Program-made: the position numbers and the translations under genes | DNA from: Aliiroseovarius sediminis | GTDB taxonomy: Bacteria > Pseudomonadota > Alphaproteobacteria > Rhodobacterales > Rhodobacteraceae | Direction of reading: 5' to 3' | Assembly (NCBI RefSeq): GCF_022678485.1 | Contig: NZ_JALBYP010000032.1 | Span: 1-64,000 of the forward strand | DNA: 64,000 nucleotides | In this document: piece after piece, positions 27,758 to 36,727 of the stretch | Layout: each line of letters begins with the position of its first letter | Numbering within the stretch: position 1 is the stretch's first letter | Notes under the pieces: generated by a model | Database searches by the model: none | Told to the model about the DNA's origin: nothing | What the model saw: the letters and a program-made list of their open reading frames with translations, nothing else

Positions 27758-28559
27758 ATTCAATATCGAGGTCTTTCAAAATAGCTTCGATGCGGGCAAC
27801 ATCTTCGGGGTTATTTAATTCCCAAAACGCACGGCCCCGCGCATCGACTTCGACGCAATGCACCGGGTGATCGCGCTCGAGAAAGCGCAGCTGCTCCAGA
27901 CCCTCCAACTCCTCCAACGGCCCCGGCGCCCAACGAGCATACGCCGCAAGCGCAGAGGGTCGATATGCATAGACGCCCACATGGTGAAAGATCGGCGTAA
28001 GATTGTCGTCCTGCCAGTCTTTGTCAGCAGTATAGGGGATCACCTCTTTCGAGAAATAAAGCGCTTTGCCGTCGGCCCCGAACACAGCGGTCGTTCCGCC
28101 AACCCGGCCCGCGCGGCGGTCTTCCTGAAAACCGGCCAGCGACCGGCCGTCACAACGCAGCACGGGTGTGGCCATTTCCGCAGTCGGGTGAGCCTTAAGC
28201 GCGGCGATCAGGTCTTCGACAAACCACGGTGGGGTCAGGGGGGCGTCGCCTTGCAGGTTAACGATGATGTCATGATCCCCGCCCAGCGCATCCAGAGCTT
28301 CGGCGCAGCGTTCGGTTCCGTTGCGACAGTCCGGCGAGGTCATGACCACATCGGCCCCGAACCCGGCCGCTTCGGCACGGATGCGGTCGTCATCGGTGGC
28401 AATGACGACGCGATCAACGCCACCGACGGCAAGCGCTGCGTCCCAACTGCGCCGGATCAGGGTCTTTTCCTGCCCCGTCGCGCCGCACAACGGCGCCAAC
28501 GCTTTGCCCGGATACCTGACCGAGGCGAAACGCGCCGGAATGACGATCAGAACGCTCAT
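27756..28559 (-). CDS. kdsB: 3-deoxy-manno-octulosonate cytidylyltransferase
   Basis: 267 residues. VLIVIPARFASVRYPGKALAPL is the CTP-binding opening, VVIATDDDRI and DIIVNLQGDAP the Kdo/CTP site, and HHVGVYAYRPSAL a family signature. It activates Kdo to CMP-Kdo, used by WaaA and by capsule Kdo transferases. It starts four bases after cysQ ends, so they form an operon. Its closeness to glycosyltransferase and export genes fits a surface-polysaccharide role in addition to LPS core. Confidence 0.92.
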   Translation of the reverse strand: MSVLIVIPARFASVRYPGKALAPLCGATGQEKTLIRRSWDAALAVGGVDRVVIATDDDRIRAEAAGFGADVVMTSPDCRNGTERCAEALDALGGDHDIIVNLQGDAPLTPPWFVEDLIAALKAHPTAEMATPVLRCDGRSLAGFQEDRRAGRVGGTTAVFGADGKALYFSKEVIPYTADKDWQDDNLTPIFHHVGVYAYRPSALAAYARWAPGPLEELEGLEQLRFLERDHPVHCVEVDARGRAFWELNNPEDVARIEAILKDLDIE

Positions 28560-28563
28560 TCGA

Positions 28564-29361
28564 TCAGGCTTTCTTCAACTCCACGCCCGGCGCAATAGCG
28601 ATAAAGAACGGGTTTGCATAATCGGGTTTGCCATAGGTCAGCGGCGTGTGGTCGTCAAAGCGCACCACGTCGCCGCCCGCGCCTTTCAGCACCGCATGAC
28701 CTGCGGCGGTATCCCATTCCATCGTGCGGCCCACGCGGGGGTAGATGTCCGCCTCGCCGGTGGCAACAAGACAGAACTTCAGTGAACTGCCGGCCGAGGT
28801 CATGTCTTTCACCGCATATTTGTTGATGTAATCATCCGTCGCCTGATCGCGGTGGGATTTCGACGCCACCACCATCAGCGCGTCATTGTCGGGGGTCGAG
28901 ACGGAAATCGGCGTCAGCTTGCCCAAGACATCACGGTCAAAGGGGCCTTGTTCCTCGACGCTGCTGCCATCGGCACGGGTGAAGAACATACGCCCCTTGG
29001 CAGGGGCATAGACAACCCCGCGAATGGGCGTGCCGTCCACGACATAGGCAATGTTGACGGTAAAATCGCCGCGCCGGTGAATGAACTCCTTAGTGCCGTC
29101 CAGCGGGTCAACGATCAAAAAGGTGTCGGCCTGTCGTGCATGACTGTCGGCCTGTTCTTCCGTCACCAGAAGCACGTCGGGAAACGCCGCGCGCAACCCG
29201 TCCGAGATCACCTTGTCCGCCGCTTCGTCCGCGGCGGTGACGGGGCTATCGTCGGATTTGGACCGCACATCGAAATCGTCCGATTTGTAGATGTCCATGA
29301 TCACATCACCCGCATCCAGCGCAAGCGCCCGCATGACAGTTTCCAAACGGCTAAAATCCAA
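28564..29361 (-). CDS. cysQ: 3'(2'),5'-bisphosphate nucleotidase
   Basis: 265 residues from a TTG start at 29361, supported by AGGAG seven bases upstream; the next ATG (29334) would cut off the first conserved helix. Inositol-monophosphatase fold: VTEEQ, VDPLDGTKEFIHRRGDFTVN (metal-binding DPLDGT) and MEWDTAAGHAV. CysQ converts PAP, the by-product of sulfotransfer from PAPS, to AMP. With a sulfotransferase gene 6 kb away this fits local glycan sulfation, though CysQ also serves sulfate assimilation. Confidence 0.9.
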   Translation of the reverse strand: MDFSRLETVMRALALDAGDVIMDIYKSDDFDVRSKSDDSPVTAADEAADKVISDGLRAAFPDVLLVTEEQADSHARQADTFLIVDPLDGTKEFIHRRGDFTVNIAYVVDGTPIRGVVYAPAKGRMFFTRADGSSVEEQGPFDRDVLGKLTPISVSTPDNDALMVVASKSHRDQATDDYINKYAVKDMTSAGSSLKFCLVATGEADIYPRVGRTMEWDTAAGHAVLKGAGGDVVRFDDHTPLTYGKPDYANPFFIAIAPGVELKKA

Positions 29362-29491
29362 CGTATCGCTCCTTGTCCGTGCGGTTGCGCGGTTCTGTTG
29401 ATTAGGTCATTTCGTCCTCTTATGATGATTGGGTAACGGAACGGCAAGAATTCCCTGCAATTATTTACCCGCGCCGGTGAAAGGCAGACCC

Positions 29492-30313
29492 ATGTTTGAA
29501 GTCAAAGTAAACCGGACGCGGCGGCAGGCGGCGATCTCGATGATCGCGGTGATTTATCACGCGACCGTCTTTGACCTGCGAAAAGCACATCCCAACGCGG
29601 TGATCGGGCTGTTCATCAATATTGTGCAATCGCTGCTGATGGTTGCCGTCTTTTATGTGATGATGAGCGTGCTTGGCCTGCGATCCGCCGCCATCCGCGG
29701 CGATTTTCTGCTGTATATCATGTCGGGCGTGTTTCTTTTCATGACCAACGTCAAAACGATGCGGGCCGTGGCGACCGCCAATGGACCGACCTCGACCATG
29801 ATGCTGCACGGGCCGATGAATACGTTGGTTTCGATCGCCGCGACAGCATTAGGGTCGCTTTACTTACAGATTCTGTCGATCATCGTTGTGTTGACGATCT
29901 ATGGTCTTGCCTTTCATCCGGTTGATGTTCACGACCCTGTCGGCAGTTTCATGATGGTGCTTTTGTCATGGTTCAACGGCGTGTCGGTGGGGATCGTATT
30001 CATGGCGATCAAGCCGTGGTTTCCGCGCTTCACCTCGGTCGCGACCACGCTTTACATGCGGGTAAATATGTTTGCATCCGGCAAGATGTTTTTGGCCAAT
30101 ACACTGCCGTTCTTCATGTTGGCGATGTTTGCGTGGAACCCGCTGTTTCACATCATCGACCAGGCACGGGGCTACGTGTTCATCAACTATTTCCCGCATC
30201 ACTCGAATTGGGAGTATCCGTTGATCGTATCAATCGTGCTGGCCTTCCTTGGCATGTTGGGCGACAGCTACAGCCGTAAACACGTGTCCGCCAGTTGGGA
30301 AGCGCGGCGTTAA
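29492..30313 (+). CDS. ABC-2 type permease, polysaccharide-export like, without its ATPase
   Basis: 273 residues from the ATG at 29492 (GAAAGG upstream). Six hydrophobic segments fit ABC-2 permeases such as KpsM: AVIGLFINIVQSLLMVAVFYV, FLLYIMSGVFLFM, LVSIAATALGSLYLQILSII, FMMVLLSWFNGVSVGIVFM and MLAMFAWNPLFHIIDQARGY (the family's NP-x-x-H-x-x-D motif), then the last span. Such proteins export capsule or LPS O-chains with an ATPase (KpsT/Wzt). No ATPase gene is adjacent, so a partner must be encoded elsewhere. It is divergent from cysQ-kdsB and shares its TTAA stop with the opposite-strand alkB. Confidence 0.78.
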   Translation: MFEVKVNRTRRQAAISMIAVIYHATVFDLRKAHPNAVIGLFINIVQSLLMVAVFYVMMSVLGLRSAAIRGDFLLYIMSGVFLFMTNVKTMRAVATANGPTSTMMLHGPMNTLVSIAATALGSLYLQILSIIVVLTIYGLAFHPVDVHDPVGSFMMVLLSWFNGVSVGIVFMAIKPWFPRFTSVATTLYMRVNMFASGKMFLANTLPFFMLAMFAWNPLFHIIDQARGYVFINYFPHHSNWEYPLIVSIVLAFLGMLGDSYSRKHVSASWEARR

Positions 30314-30936
30314 TCCGCCTGTGTCACCACACGAAGCGTAAGGTTGATTCGCCCGTGATCGCGCAAAAGATCACTTGACCCAAACCGAAGACGGTCCACC
30401 CCGTGATACGCCAGCCGTGCCGGGCCATCCAACATCAGCACATCACCCGATTGCAGCCATGTTGATTGCGTCGGCCCCTTCCGCTCGGTCCCGCCAATCC
30501 GAAATAACGCGTCATCACCCAGACTGACCGAGACAACTGGATACGAGAAGTCGCCCTCGTCCCGGTCTTGGTGCATCCCCATGCGCGCACCCGCGCCATA
30601 ATAGTTGATCAAGCAGCAATCGGGTGCCCGATCCGTGTCGGCAACGGCGCGCCAAATGTCCAGGACGGGGGCGGGTATGTCGGGCCATGGATCGCCGCCC
30701 GGATGGCGCGGCTCATAGCGGTATCCGCGCCGGTCCGACACCCAGCCCAGCCGCCCCGCCGATGTCATGCGCACCGACATCTGCTTACCAGACCGAGTGA
30801 CAGGATGAAAAAACGGCGCATCGCGAACAACCTGCCGCACCCCATCCACCAATGCCAATTGAGCATCGCGATCCAACATTCCCTTGAAAAGTTGTGCGCC
30901 ACCCAGATCCAACGGCGACAATTTAGACGGTGTCAT
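30310..30936 (-). CDS. alkB: AlkB-type 2-oxoglutarate/Fe(II) DNA dealkylase
   Basis: 208 residues from the ATG at 30936. The HxD iron motif is [19 protein letters not shown], the distal histidine is in AYHGVDRL and the 2-oxoglutarate-binding arginine in [23 protein letters not shown] is the AlkB signature. It removes methyl groups from 1-methyladenine and 3-methylcytosine by oxidation. It reads away from dnaK, and no ada gene is near, so it is probably not in a classical adaptive-response operon. Confidence 0.93.
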   Translation of the reverse strand: MTPSKLSPLDLGGAQLFKGMLDRDAQLALVDGVRQVVRDAPFFHPVTRSGKQMSVRMTSAGRLGWVSDRRGYRYEPRHPGGDPWPDIPAPVLDIWRAVADTDRAPDCCLINYYGAGARMGMHQDRDEGDFSYPVVSVSLGDDALFRIGGTERKGPTQSTWLQSGDVLMLDGPARLAYHGVDRLRFGSSDLLRDHGRINLTLRVVTQAD

Positions 30937-30990
30937 GGTCGAAACTCTGAAAAAGACTCGGTTTTTTAGGCATTCGTTTCCTCTTGACGG

Positions 30991-31020
30991 CTTGCAGGCC
31001 CCATTTCCCCTTCTTATATA
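30991..31020 (+). promoter_or_regulatory. candidate heat-shock (RpoH-type) promoter of dnaKJ
   Basis: CTTG (30991-30994), 20 bases, TATATA (31015-31020). The hslVU promoter at 54942 has the same CTTG-N20-YATATA arrangement. Alphaproteobacterial RpoH promoters begin with CTTG and have a T/A-rich -10 preceded by C, as here. Another CTTG at 30983 could serve instead. The leader would be about 100 bases. Confidence 0.5.
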
Positions 31021-31129
31021 CGCCGAGACGCTGGATTGGGGCACACCCAACCGGTCAGAAATCTGGGATCTGGGGCCGATGCTTTGCAAGGTCGGCTCCC
31101 ACAACATCGCCTACGAGAGGATTTTGAGC

Positions 31130-33043
31130 ATGGCTAAAGTCATCGGTATCGACCTCGGCACCACCAACTCATGTGTTGCCATCATGGACGGCTCGCAACC
31201 GCGAGTCGTTGAAAACGCAGAAGGCGCGCGCACGACGCCTTCGATTGTCGCCTTCAAGGACGACGAACGCCTTGTGGGCCAATCGGCCAAACGGCAGGCC
31301 GTCACCAACCCCGACAACACCGTCTTCGCCGTGAAGCGCCTTATCGGTCGCAACATGCAAGACCCGGCTGTTGAAAAAGACAAAAAGCTTGTCCCCTATT
31401 CCATTGTCGACGGCGGCAATGGTGATGCTTGGGTCGAAGCGGCCGGGCAGAAATATTCGCCCTCGCAAATCTCGGCCTTCATTCTGGGCAAGATGAAAGA
31501 GACGGCGGAAAGCTATCTTGGTGAAGAAGTGACGCAAGCCGTCATCACCGTTCCTGCCTATTTCAACGACGCACAGCGTCAGGCCACAAAAGACGCCGGC
31601 AAGATCGCTGGCCTTGAAGTGTTGCGGATCATCAACGAACCGACTGCAGCTGCTTTGGCTTACGGTCTGGACAAGAAAGAAACCCAAACCATCGCGGTCT
31701 ATGACCTTGGTGGCGGGACGTTCGACGTGACCATTCTGGAAATCGACGACGGTCTGTTTGAAGTCAAATCAACCAACGGGGACACGTTCCTTGGTGGTGA
31801 AGACTTCGACATGCGCATCGTTCAGTATCTGGTCGATGAGTTCAAAAAGGAAAATCAGGTCGATCTGTCGAAAGACAAGATGGCCCTGCAACGCCTGAAA
31901 GAAGCCGCCGAGAAAGCCAAGATCGAGCTGTCCAGCTCGTCTCAGACGGAAATCAACCAGCCCTTCATCTCGATGGGGTCGGATGGTTCGCCGCTGCATA
32001 TGGTCATGAAGCTGACCCGCGCCAAGCTGGAAAGCCTTGTGTCTGACTTTATAAAGCGCTCGTTGAAGCCGTGTCAGGCCGCACTGAAGGATGCTGGTCT
32101 GTCCAAGGATGACATTGACGAAGTCGTTCTGGTCGGCGGTATGACCCGTATGCCGAAGGTCTTTGAAGAAGTGTCCAAGTTCTTCGGGAAAGAGCCGCAC
32201 AAAGGCGTGAACCCGGACGAAGTGGTTGCTATGGGTGCCGCCATTCAGGCCGGCGTTCTGCAAGGCGACGTCAAGGACGTCGTGCTTCTGGACGTAACGC
32301 CCTTGTCGTTGGGCATCGAAACGCTGGGGGGTGTGTTCACACGCCTGATCGACCGCAACACGACGATCCCGACCAAGAAGTCGCAGATCTTCTCGACCGC
32401 GGAAGACAACCAGAACGCCGTGACCCTGCGTGTGTTCCAAGGTGAGCGCGAGATGGCTGCGGACAACAAAGTTCTGGGTCAATTCAATCTGGAAGACATC
32501 CCGCCCGCACCGCGCGGACTTCCGCAGATTGAGGTGACGTTTGACATCGACGCCAACGGCATCGTTGAAGTGGGCGCCAAGGATAAAGGCACCGGCAAAG
32601 AGCAGAAAATCACCATTCAAGCCTCGGGCGGTCTGTCGGACGACGACATCGAGAAGATGGTGAAAGATGCCGAAGCCAACGCCGAAGCCGACAAGGAACG
32701 TAAGGAACTGGTCGAAGCCAAGAACCAAGCCGAAAGCCTGATCCATTCGACCGAAAAGTCGATGGAAGAGCATTCGGACAAGGTGGACCCGACCACGATC
32801 GAAGCGATCGAGCTTGCGATTTCTGCGCTGAAAGACGTGATGGAAGAAGACAACGCCGAGAAGATTAAATCCGGCATCCAGAACGTTACCGAATCGGCCA
32901 TGAAGCTGGGCGAAGCGATCTATAAGTCGCAGCAGGAAGAAGCGGCTGGCGAAGAACCCGAGGAAGCCGAAGGCCCCTCGGCGGTAGATGACGACATTGT
33001 CGATGCCGACTTCGAAGACCTTGACGACGAAAACAAACGTTAA
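31130..33043 (+). CDS. dnaK: molecular chaperone DnaK (Hsp70)
   Basis: 637 residues from the ATG at 31130 with GAGAGG upstream. The ATPase domain begins [19 protein letters not shown] and includes [16 protein letters not shown] and [11 protein letters not shown]; the linker [17 protein letters not shown] leads to the substrate domain, and the C-terminal lid ends in an acidic tail ([14 protein letters not shown]). It folds and rescues proteins with DnaJ and GrpE. dnaJ follows after 65 bases in the same direction. Confidence 0.98.
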   Translation: MAKVIGIDLGTTNSCVAIMDGSQPRVVENAEGARTTPSIVAFKDDERLVGQSAKRQAVTNPDNTVFAVKRLIGRNMQDPAVEKDKKLVPYSIVDGGNGDAWVEAAGQKYSPSQISAFILGKMKETAESYLGEEVTQAVITVPAYFNDAQRQATKDAGKIAGLEVLRIINEPTAAALAYGLDKKETQTIAVYDLGGGTFDVTILEIDDGLFEVKSTNGDTFLGGEDFDMRIVQYLVDEFKKENQVDLSKDKMALQRLKEAAEKAKIELSSSSQTEINQPFISMGSDGSPLHMVMKLTRAKLESLVSDFIKRSLKPCQAALKDAGLSKDDIDEVVLVGGMTRMPKVFEEVSKFFGKEPHKGVNPDEVVAMGAAIQAGVLQGDVKDVVLLDVTPLSLGIETLGGVFTRLIDRNTTIPTKKSQIFSTAEDNQNAVTLRVFQGEREMAADNKVLGQFNLEDIPPAPRGLPQIEVTFDIDANGIVEVGAKDKGTGKEQKITIQASGGLSDDDIEKMVKDAEANAEADKERKELVEAKNQAESLIHSTEKSMEEHSDKVDPTTIEAIELAISALKDVMEEDNAEKIKSGIQNVTESAMKLGEAIYKSQQEEAAGEEPEEAEGPSAVDDDIVDADFEDLDDENKR

Positions 33044-33058
33044 GTCTGAATAGGTAAC

Positions 33059-33087
33059 GGGCGGGGCTGCATCAGGCGGCCCTGCCC
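33059..33087 (+). other. intercistronic hairpin between dnaK and dnaJ
   Basis: GGGCGGGGC pairs with GCCCTGCCC (9 bp, one G-T) around an 11-base loop, 16 bases after the dnaK stop. There is no T tract. Such hairpins can protect the upstream mRNA or trim transcription so that more DnaK than DnaJ is made; which applies here is not known. Confidence 0.45.
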
Positions 33088-33108
33088 CCCTCCCAAAGGG
33101 AGTTCTCC

Positions 33109-34251
33109 ATGTCAAAGCGTGATTATTACGAAGTTCTCGGCGTGTCGAAAGGCGCGTCGGCAGACGAATTGAAAAAGGCCTATCGCAAAAAAGCGAAAGA
33201 GCTGCACCCCGACCGCAATTCAGATAACCCGAACGCCGAAGCCCAGTTCAAGGAAGCGAATGAGGCTTATGATGTGTTGAAGGACGCTGATAGAAAAGCG
33301 GCCTATGATCGGTTTGGCCATGCGGCGTTCGAAGGCGGCATGGGTGGTCGGCCCGGCGGCGGACATCCCGGCGGCGGTGGCGATTTCGCCAGCGCGTTCT
33401 CGGACGTGTTTGACGACCTGTTTGGCGATTTCATGGGCGGGGGCCGTGGCGGCGGTGCGCGTGCGCAACGCGGATCGGACCTGCGCTATAACCTGCGCGT
33501 CACGCTGGAAGAAGCCTTCGCGGGCCTGCAAAAAACCATCAATGTGCCGACCTCGGTCGCGTGCGATGAGTGCAGTGGCACCGGTGCCGAAGCAGGCGCC
33601 GAGCCCACTGTTTGCCCAACCTGTTCAGGCATGGGCAAAGTGCGGGCGCAGCAGGGCTTCTTTACGGTCGAACGCACTTGTCCGACATGTCAGGGCACCG
33701 GGCAGATGATCCAGAACCCGTGCAAAAGCTGTGGCGGCGCGGGGCGCAAGCATAAGGAACGGTCACTATCGGTGAACATTCCGGCAGGTGTCGAAACAGG
33801 CACGCGCATCCGCCTGTCTGGTGAAGGCGAAGCTGGTGTGCGTGGCGGTCCGACTGGGGATCTTTATATCTTCATCGACGTGACCGAGCATCCGATTTTC
33901 GACCGCGAAGGCACACATCTTCATTGCCGCGTGCCTGTGTCGGTTGCGGCCGCCGCACTGGGCGGGGACATCGAGGTGCCGACCATCGACGGTGGCCGGT
34001 CGCGCGTGAAAATTCCGGCGGGCAGCCAATCGGGGCGGCAGATGCGTCTGCGCTCAAAAGGGATGCCGGGCCTGCGTGGCGGCGGACGCGGCGATATGTA
34101 TATCGAGCTTGCCGTGGAAACGCCGGTCAACCTGACCGCGAAACAGAAAGAGTTGCTGCGCGAGTTTGAAAAGCTATCGGAAGAAAACAATCCCGAAAGT
34201 TCATCCTTTTTTACAAAGGTAAAAAGCTTTTGGGACAGCATGAAAGGTTAA
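33109..34251 (+). CDS. dnaJ: chaperone protein DnaJ (Hsp40)
   Basis: 380 residues. The J domain carries the DnaK-activating HPD at residues 33-35; a Gly/Phe-rich region follows ([19 protein letters not shown]); the zinc domain has four CxxCxGxG repeats ([32 protein letters not shown]); the C-terminal substrate domains complete a type I DnaJ. It delivers clients to DnaK and shares its transcript. Its stop codon is embedded in a perfect 14-bp inverted repeat. Confidence 0.98.
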   Translation: MSKRDYYEVLGVSKGASADELKKAYRKKAKELHPDRNSDNPNAEAQFKEANEAYDVLKDADRKAAYDRFGHAAFEGGMGGRPGGGHPGGGGDFASAFSDVFDDLFGDFMGGGRGGGARAQRGSDLRYNLRVTLEEAFAGLQKTINVPTSVACDECSGTGAEAGAEPTVCPTCSGMGKVRAQQGFFTVERTCPTCQGTGQMIQNPCKSCGGAGRKHKERSLSVNIPAGVETGTRIRLSGEGEAGVRGGPTGDLYIFIDVTEHPIFDREGTHLHCRVPVSVAAAALGGDIEVPTIDGGRSRVKIPAGSQSGRQMRLRSKGMPGLRGGGRGDMYIELAVETPVNLTAKQKELLREFEKLSEENNPESSSFFTKVKSFWDSMKG

Positions 34252-34274
34252 CAACGTAGAGTTGTTAACCTTTC
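34242..34274. repeat. perfect 14-bp inverted repeat overlapping the dnaJ stop codon
   Basis: GAAAGGTTAACAAC (34242-34255) and GTTGTTAACCTTTC (34261-34274) around a GTAGA loop. The left arm contains the dnaJ TAA. It probably forms the dnaKJ transcript's 3' end, although a long T tract is missing; the A+T-rich arms with two GTTAAC would also suit a protein-binding site for radC control. Confidence 0.6.
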
Positions 34275-34303
34275 GTTCACCAGTTTCGGTGCAGTCTGCT
34301 GTC

Positions 34304-35077
34304 ATGAACGATAGCAGACAATTCCAATTCCAAGAAATGCCCCAAGCGCTTTTCGACACTGACGAAGCGCCAGCGATTCCCGTATCGGTCAAGAACGGGA
34401 AATTGCCGTCCTATATCAAGGATCACCGCAAACGATTGCGCGAACGTTTCATGGATGGCGGCGCGCAAGCAATGCCGGATTACGAGATGCTGGAGCTTGT
34501 CCTGTTCCGCGCCATTCCGCGCCAGGACGTAAAGCCCTTGGCACGTATGTTGCTGGACACGTTCGGCGATTTCAACCGCGTCGTGACCGCACCGACCCAG
34601 CGGTTGCGCGATGTGCCGGGCGTGGGCGATGCTGTCATGACCGAGCTAAAGATCATCGAAGCCTCGGCGCATCGCTTGGCGCGCAGTCGGGTAATTCAAC
34701 GGCATGTCATTTCGTCCTGGGATGCGGTGCTGGATTATTGCCACACCACCATGGCCCACCGCGACACGGAACAGTTTCGCGTGCTGTTTCTGGATCGCAA
34801 GAACGTGCTGATCGCGGACGAGGCACAGGGGCAGGGCACCGTCGACCACGTTCCGGTTTACCCGCGTGAGGTCGTCAAGCGGGCGCTGGAACTGAACGCG
34901 TCCGCGATCATCCTTGTACACAATCACCCATCAGGCGATCCCACGCCATCAGACAGTGATATTCGGATGACGCAACAGGTCAACGACGCCGCAACCGCAC
35001 TGGGTCTGACGCTGCACGATCATCTGATCGTCGGAAAATCGAGCGAGCTGAGTTTTCGCGGATCGGGCTATCTGTAA
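34304..35077 (+). CDS. radC: RadC/YeeS-type JAMM protein
   Basis: 257 residues from the ATG at 34304; an earlier TTG lies inside the inverted repeat and is unlikely. The N-terminal part contains a helix-hairpin-helix-like [16 protein letters not shown], and the C-terminal MPN/JAMM domain carries the zinc motif [16 protein letters not shown]. Despite the name, a repair role was not upheld in E. coli and the reaction is unknown. It is a housekeeping-type copy, not linked to plasmid or defence genes. It is convergent with the next gene, three bases away. Confidence 0.9.
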   Translation: MNDSRQFQFQEMPQALFDTDEAPAIPVSVKNGKLPSYIKDHRKRLRERFMDGGAQAMPDYEMLELVLFRAIPRQDVKPLARMLLDTFGDFNRVVTAPTQRLRDVPGVGDAVMTELKIIEASAHRLARSRVIQRHVISSWDAVLDYCHTTMAHRDTEQFRVLFLDRKNVLIADEAQGQGTVDHVPVYPREVVKRALELNASAIILVHNHPSGDPTPSDSDIRMTQQVNDAATALGLTLHDHLIVGKSSELSFRGSGYL

Positions 35078-35080
35078 GGG

Positions 35081-36640
35081 TCAATCAACCCAAATTTCGA
35101 CCCGACGGTTCACACCCCGACCCCACGCGCTGTCGTCACAGGCCATAGGCAGTGCCTCGCCGAACGCATCAATCTGTAAATCCACGCGGGAGTCGTCAAA
35201 CGCCTCAAGTTGCGACAAAACCAGTGTCCGTACGGCTTCGGCGCGTTTGCGCGCAAGGCCAAGGTTCTGCGCCGCCGCGCCCTGACCGTCCGAAAACCCG
35301 ACAAACAGAACCTGACGTCCATCAAACCGACCGCTTTCCAAAGCCTTTGCCAATAACGCGATATTCGACCGTGACGGCGCATCCAACAGGGTTGATCCAC
35401 CTTCGAAGCGGAAACTGATCGACAGGCGGTCCTTACCGTCAAAACGGTCCACCATACGCTTGAGTTCGGATAGCGCGACTTCGTCCCCGGCCGCGACGAT
35501 GGCGTTGGCCATCCGGTTGCCCTGATCGCCCATTGGAATCCGGGTCAGGGCCTGGTCGACGAACCCCGCCCGGCGCGTCACAAATTGCGCGCTGTCGGTT
35601 CTGAGGTAAGACAGAAACTCGCGACCCAAAAGCGGCAGGCGACGTTCGGGCAGATACAGATACATCGGCATGGTCAACGGATAGTCTTCGGACTTGATTG
35701 ACTGCGCCGAGGCACGAACCTTGAACCCGCAACGGCCGGTCAGCTGTACGATCTCTCCGTTCCCCGGCCGCATGAACGAGGTTATGGCGATCCCGAACGG
35801 GTCACGCGCCACCGCGTCAGTCAGCGACTTGTTCGACGGTTGAAACCGCACCCGGTCCGACAGGCTGACACCGCTGGCGGCGATCACGTCCTGCATGAAG
35901 GCCGGGCCGAACCCCTCCTGAATGTCCATCAGATAGGGCGTGATCGGCGCATCCTCGCCTCCCAGCTCCTGCCAGTTTCGAATTTTGCCAGAATAGATCG
36001 CAGCCAGTTGCGCAATGGACATTTGGGTGACCGGATTACCGGGTGCCACGATGGGCACAAGCGCGTCCAGCGCAATGACCCGGCTTTGCCGCGCAACACG
36101 CAGATCGCCCAGCCCCGCCTCGCGCGCCATGCTGCGTTCGCGGGTGGATGCGCGACGCATCGACAATACCATGTCGGCCTGCTGGCCCAACAGGTCGGCA
36201 AACCCCTCCGCGCTCGTGGTTAATTTAATCGTAATGCGCGCTTGTTCCTGCCCAGATGCGCCGTCGTAAAGCGTGTAAAGTGTACCAACGCCCAGCACAT
36301 CCTCGCGTTTCAGGGCGTATCCCTGACGCAGCGCGAAGCCTTCGACCAGCGCAGGGAACAGCACCTCGCCCATGCTGTGTGCGCCCGAGATCGTCAGTTC
36401 GGCAACGAATGGCCCAAGACTGGGACAGCCCGGCCCCTCGCAGGTGACGCCCGAACTATCGACCGTCAGGATGCCGAACTCCGTGTCAACGCGGTAAAAC
36501 TCACCGTCGAAGGTCAGAAGCGTGCCGGTCAGCTCGATCTCGCCATCGCGCGAGGTCAGCGTGACGTCTTGTGCGTGCGCCGCAAGGTTGGATGCCAGAA
36601 ACAGGCAAAGGGCGGCGATACCCGCGCGCAGAAAGCTCAT
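35081..36640 (-). CDS. periplasmic PstS-like substrate-binding domain fused to an OmpA domain
   Basis: 519 residues. Signal peptide (MSFLRAGIAALCLFLASNLAAHA), a short beta-rich part with two cysteines (VTCEGPGCPSL), then from about residue 80 a type-2 periplasmic binding domain like PstS (LTISGAHSMGEVLFPALVEGF, AQLAAIYSGKIRNWQELGG, DPFGIAITSF). The last ~120 residues are OmpA-like: ISFRFEGGSTLLDAPSRSN, VGFSDGQGAAAQNLGLARKRAEAV and RGVNRRVEIWVD, which normally bind peptidoglycan. A ligand sensor or scavenger tethered to the cell wall is the inference. No pst transporter genes are near. It lies 87 bases after secA on the same strand. Confidence 0.82.
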   Translation of the reverse strand: MSFLRAGIAALCLFLASNLAAHAQDVTLTSRDGEIELTGTLLTFDGEFYRVDTEFGILTVDSSGVTCEGPGCPSLGPFVAELTISGAHSMGEVLFPALVEGFALRQGYALKREDVLGVGTLYTLYDGASGQEQARITIKLTTSAEGFADLLGQQADMVLSMRRASTRERSMAREAGLGDLRVARQSRVIALDALVPIVAPGNPVTQMSIAQLAAIYSGKIRNWQELGGEDAPITPYLMDIQEGFGPAFMQDVIAASGVSLSDRVRFQPSNKSLTDAVARDPFGIAITSFMRPGNGEIVQLTGRCGFKVRASAQSIKSEDYPLTMPMYLYLPERRLPLLGREFLSYLRTDSAQFVTRRAGFVDQALTRIPMGDQGNRMANAIVAAGDEVALSELKRMVDRFDGKDRLSISFRFEGGSTLLDAPSRSNIALLAKALESGRFDGRQVLFVGFSDGQGAAAQNLGLARKRAEAVRTLVLSQLEAFDDSRVDLQIDAFGEALPMACDDSAWGRGVNRRVEIWVD

Positions 36641-36727
36641 GTCAGACCCCGACCCGTGACTATCCGATGCGCAATCATCCCGATTGACGCACCGAATTTC
36701 AACCGTGGATGCGCGGGGCGCACTGAA

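Noticed and set aside
30983-31008. E. coli-style sigma-32 promoter CTTGACG with CCCCATTT before dnaK
   Set aside because: The spacer is only about 10 bases, too short for sigma-32; the CTTG-N20-TATATA reading fits better and recurs at hslVU.
35081-36640. Reading the PstS/OmpA protein as a phosphate ABC-transporter component
   Set aside because: No pstC, pstA, pstB or phoU nearby, and the OmpA domain argues for wall attachment rather than transport.
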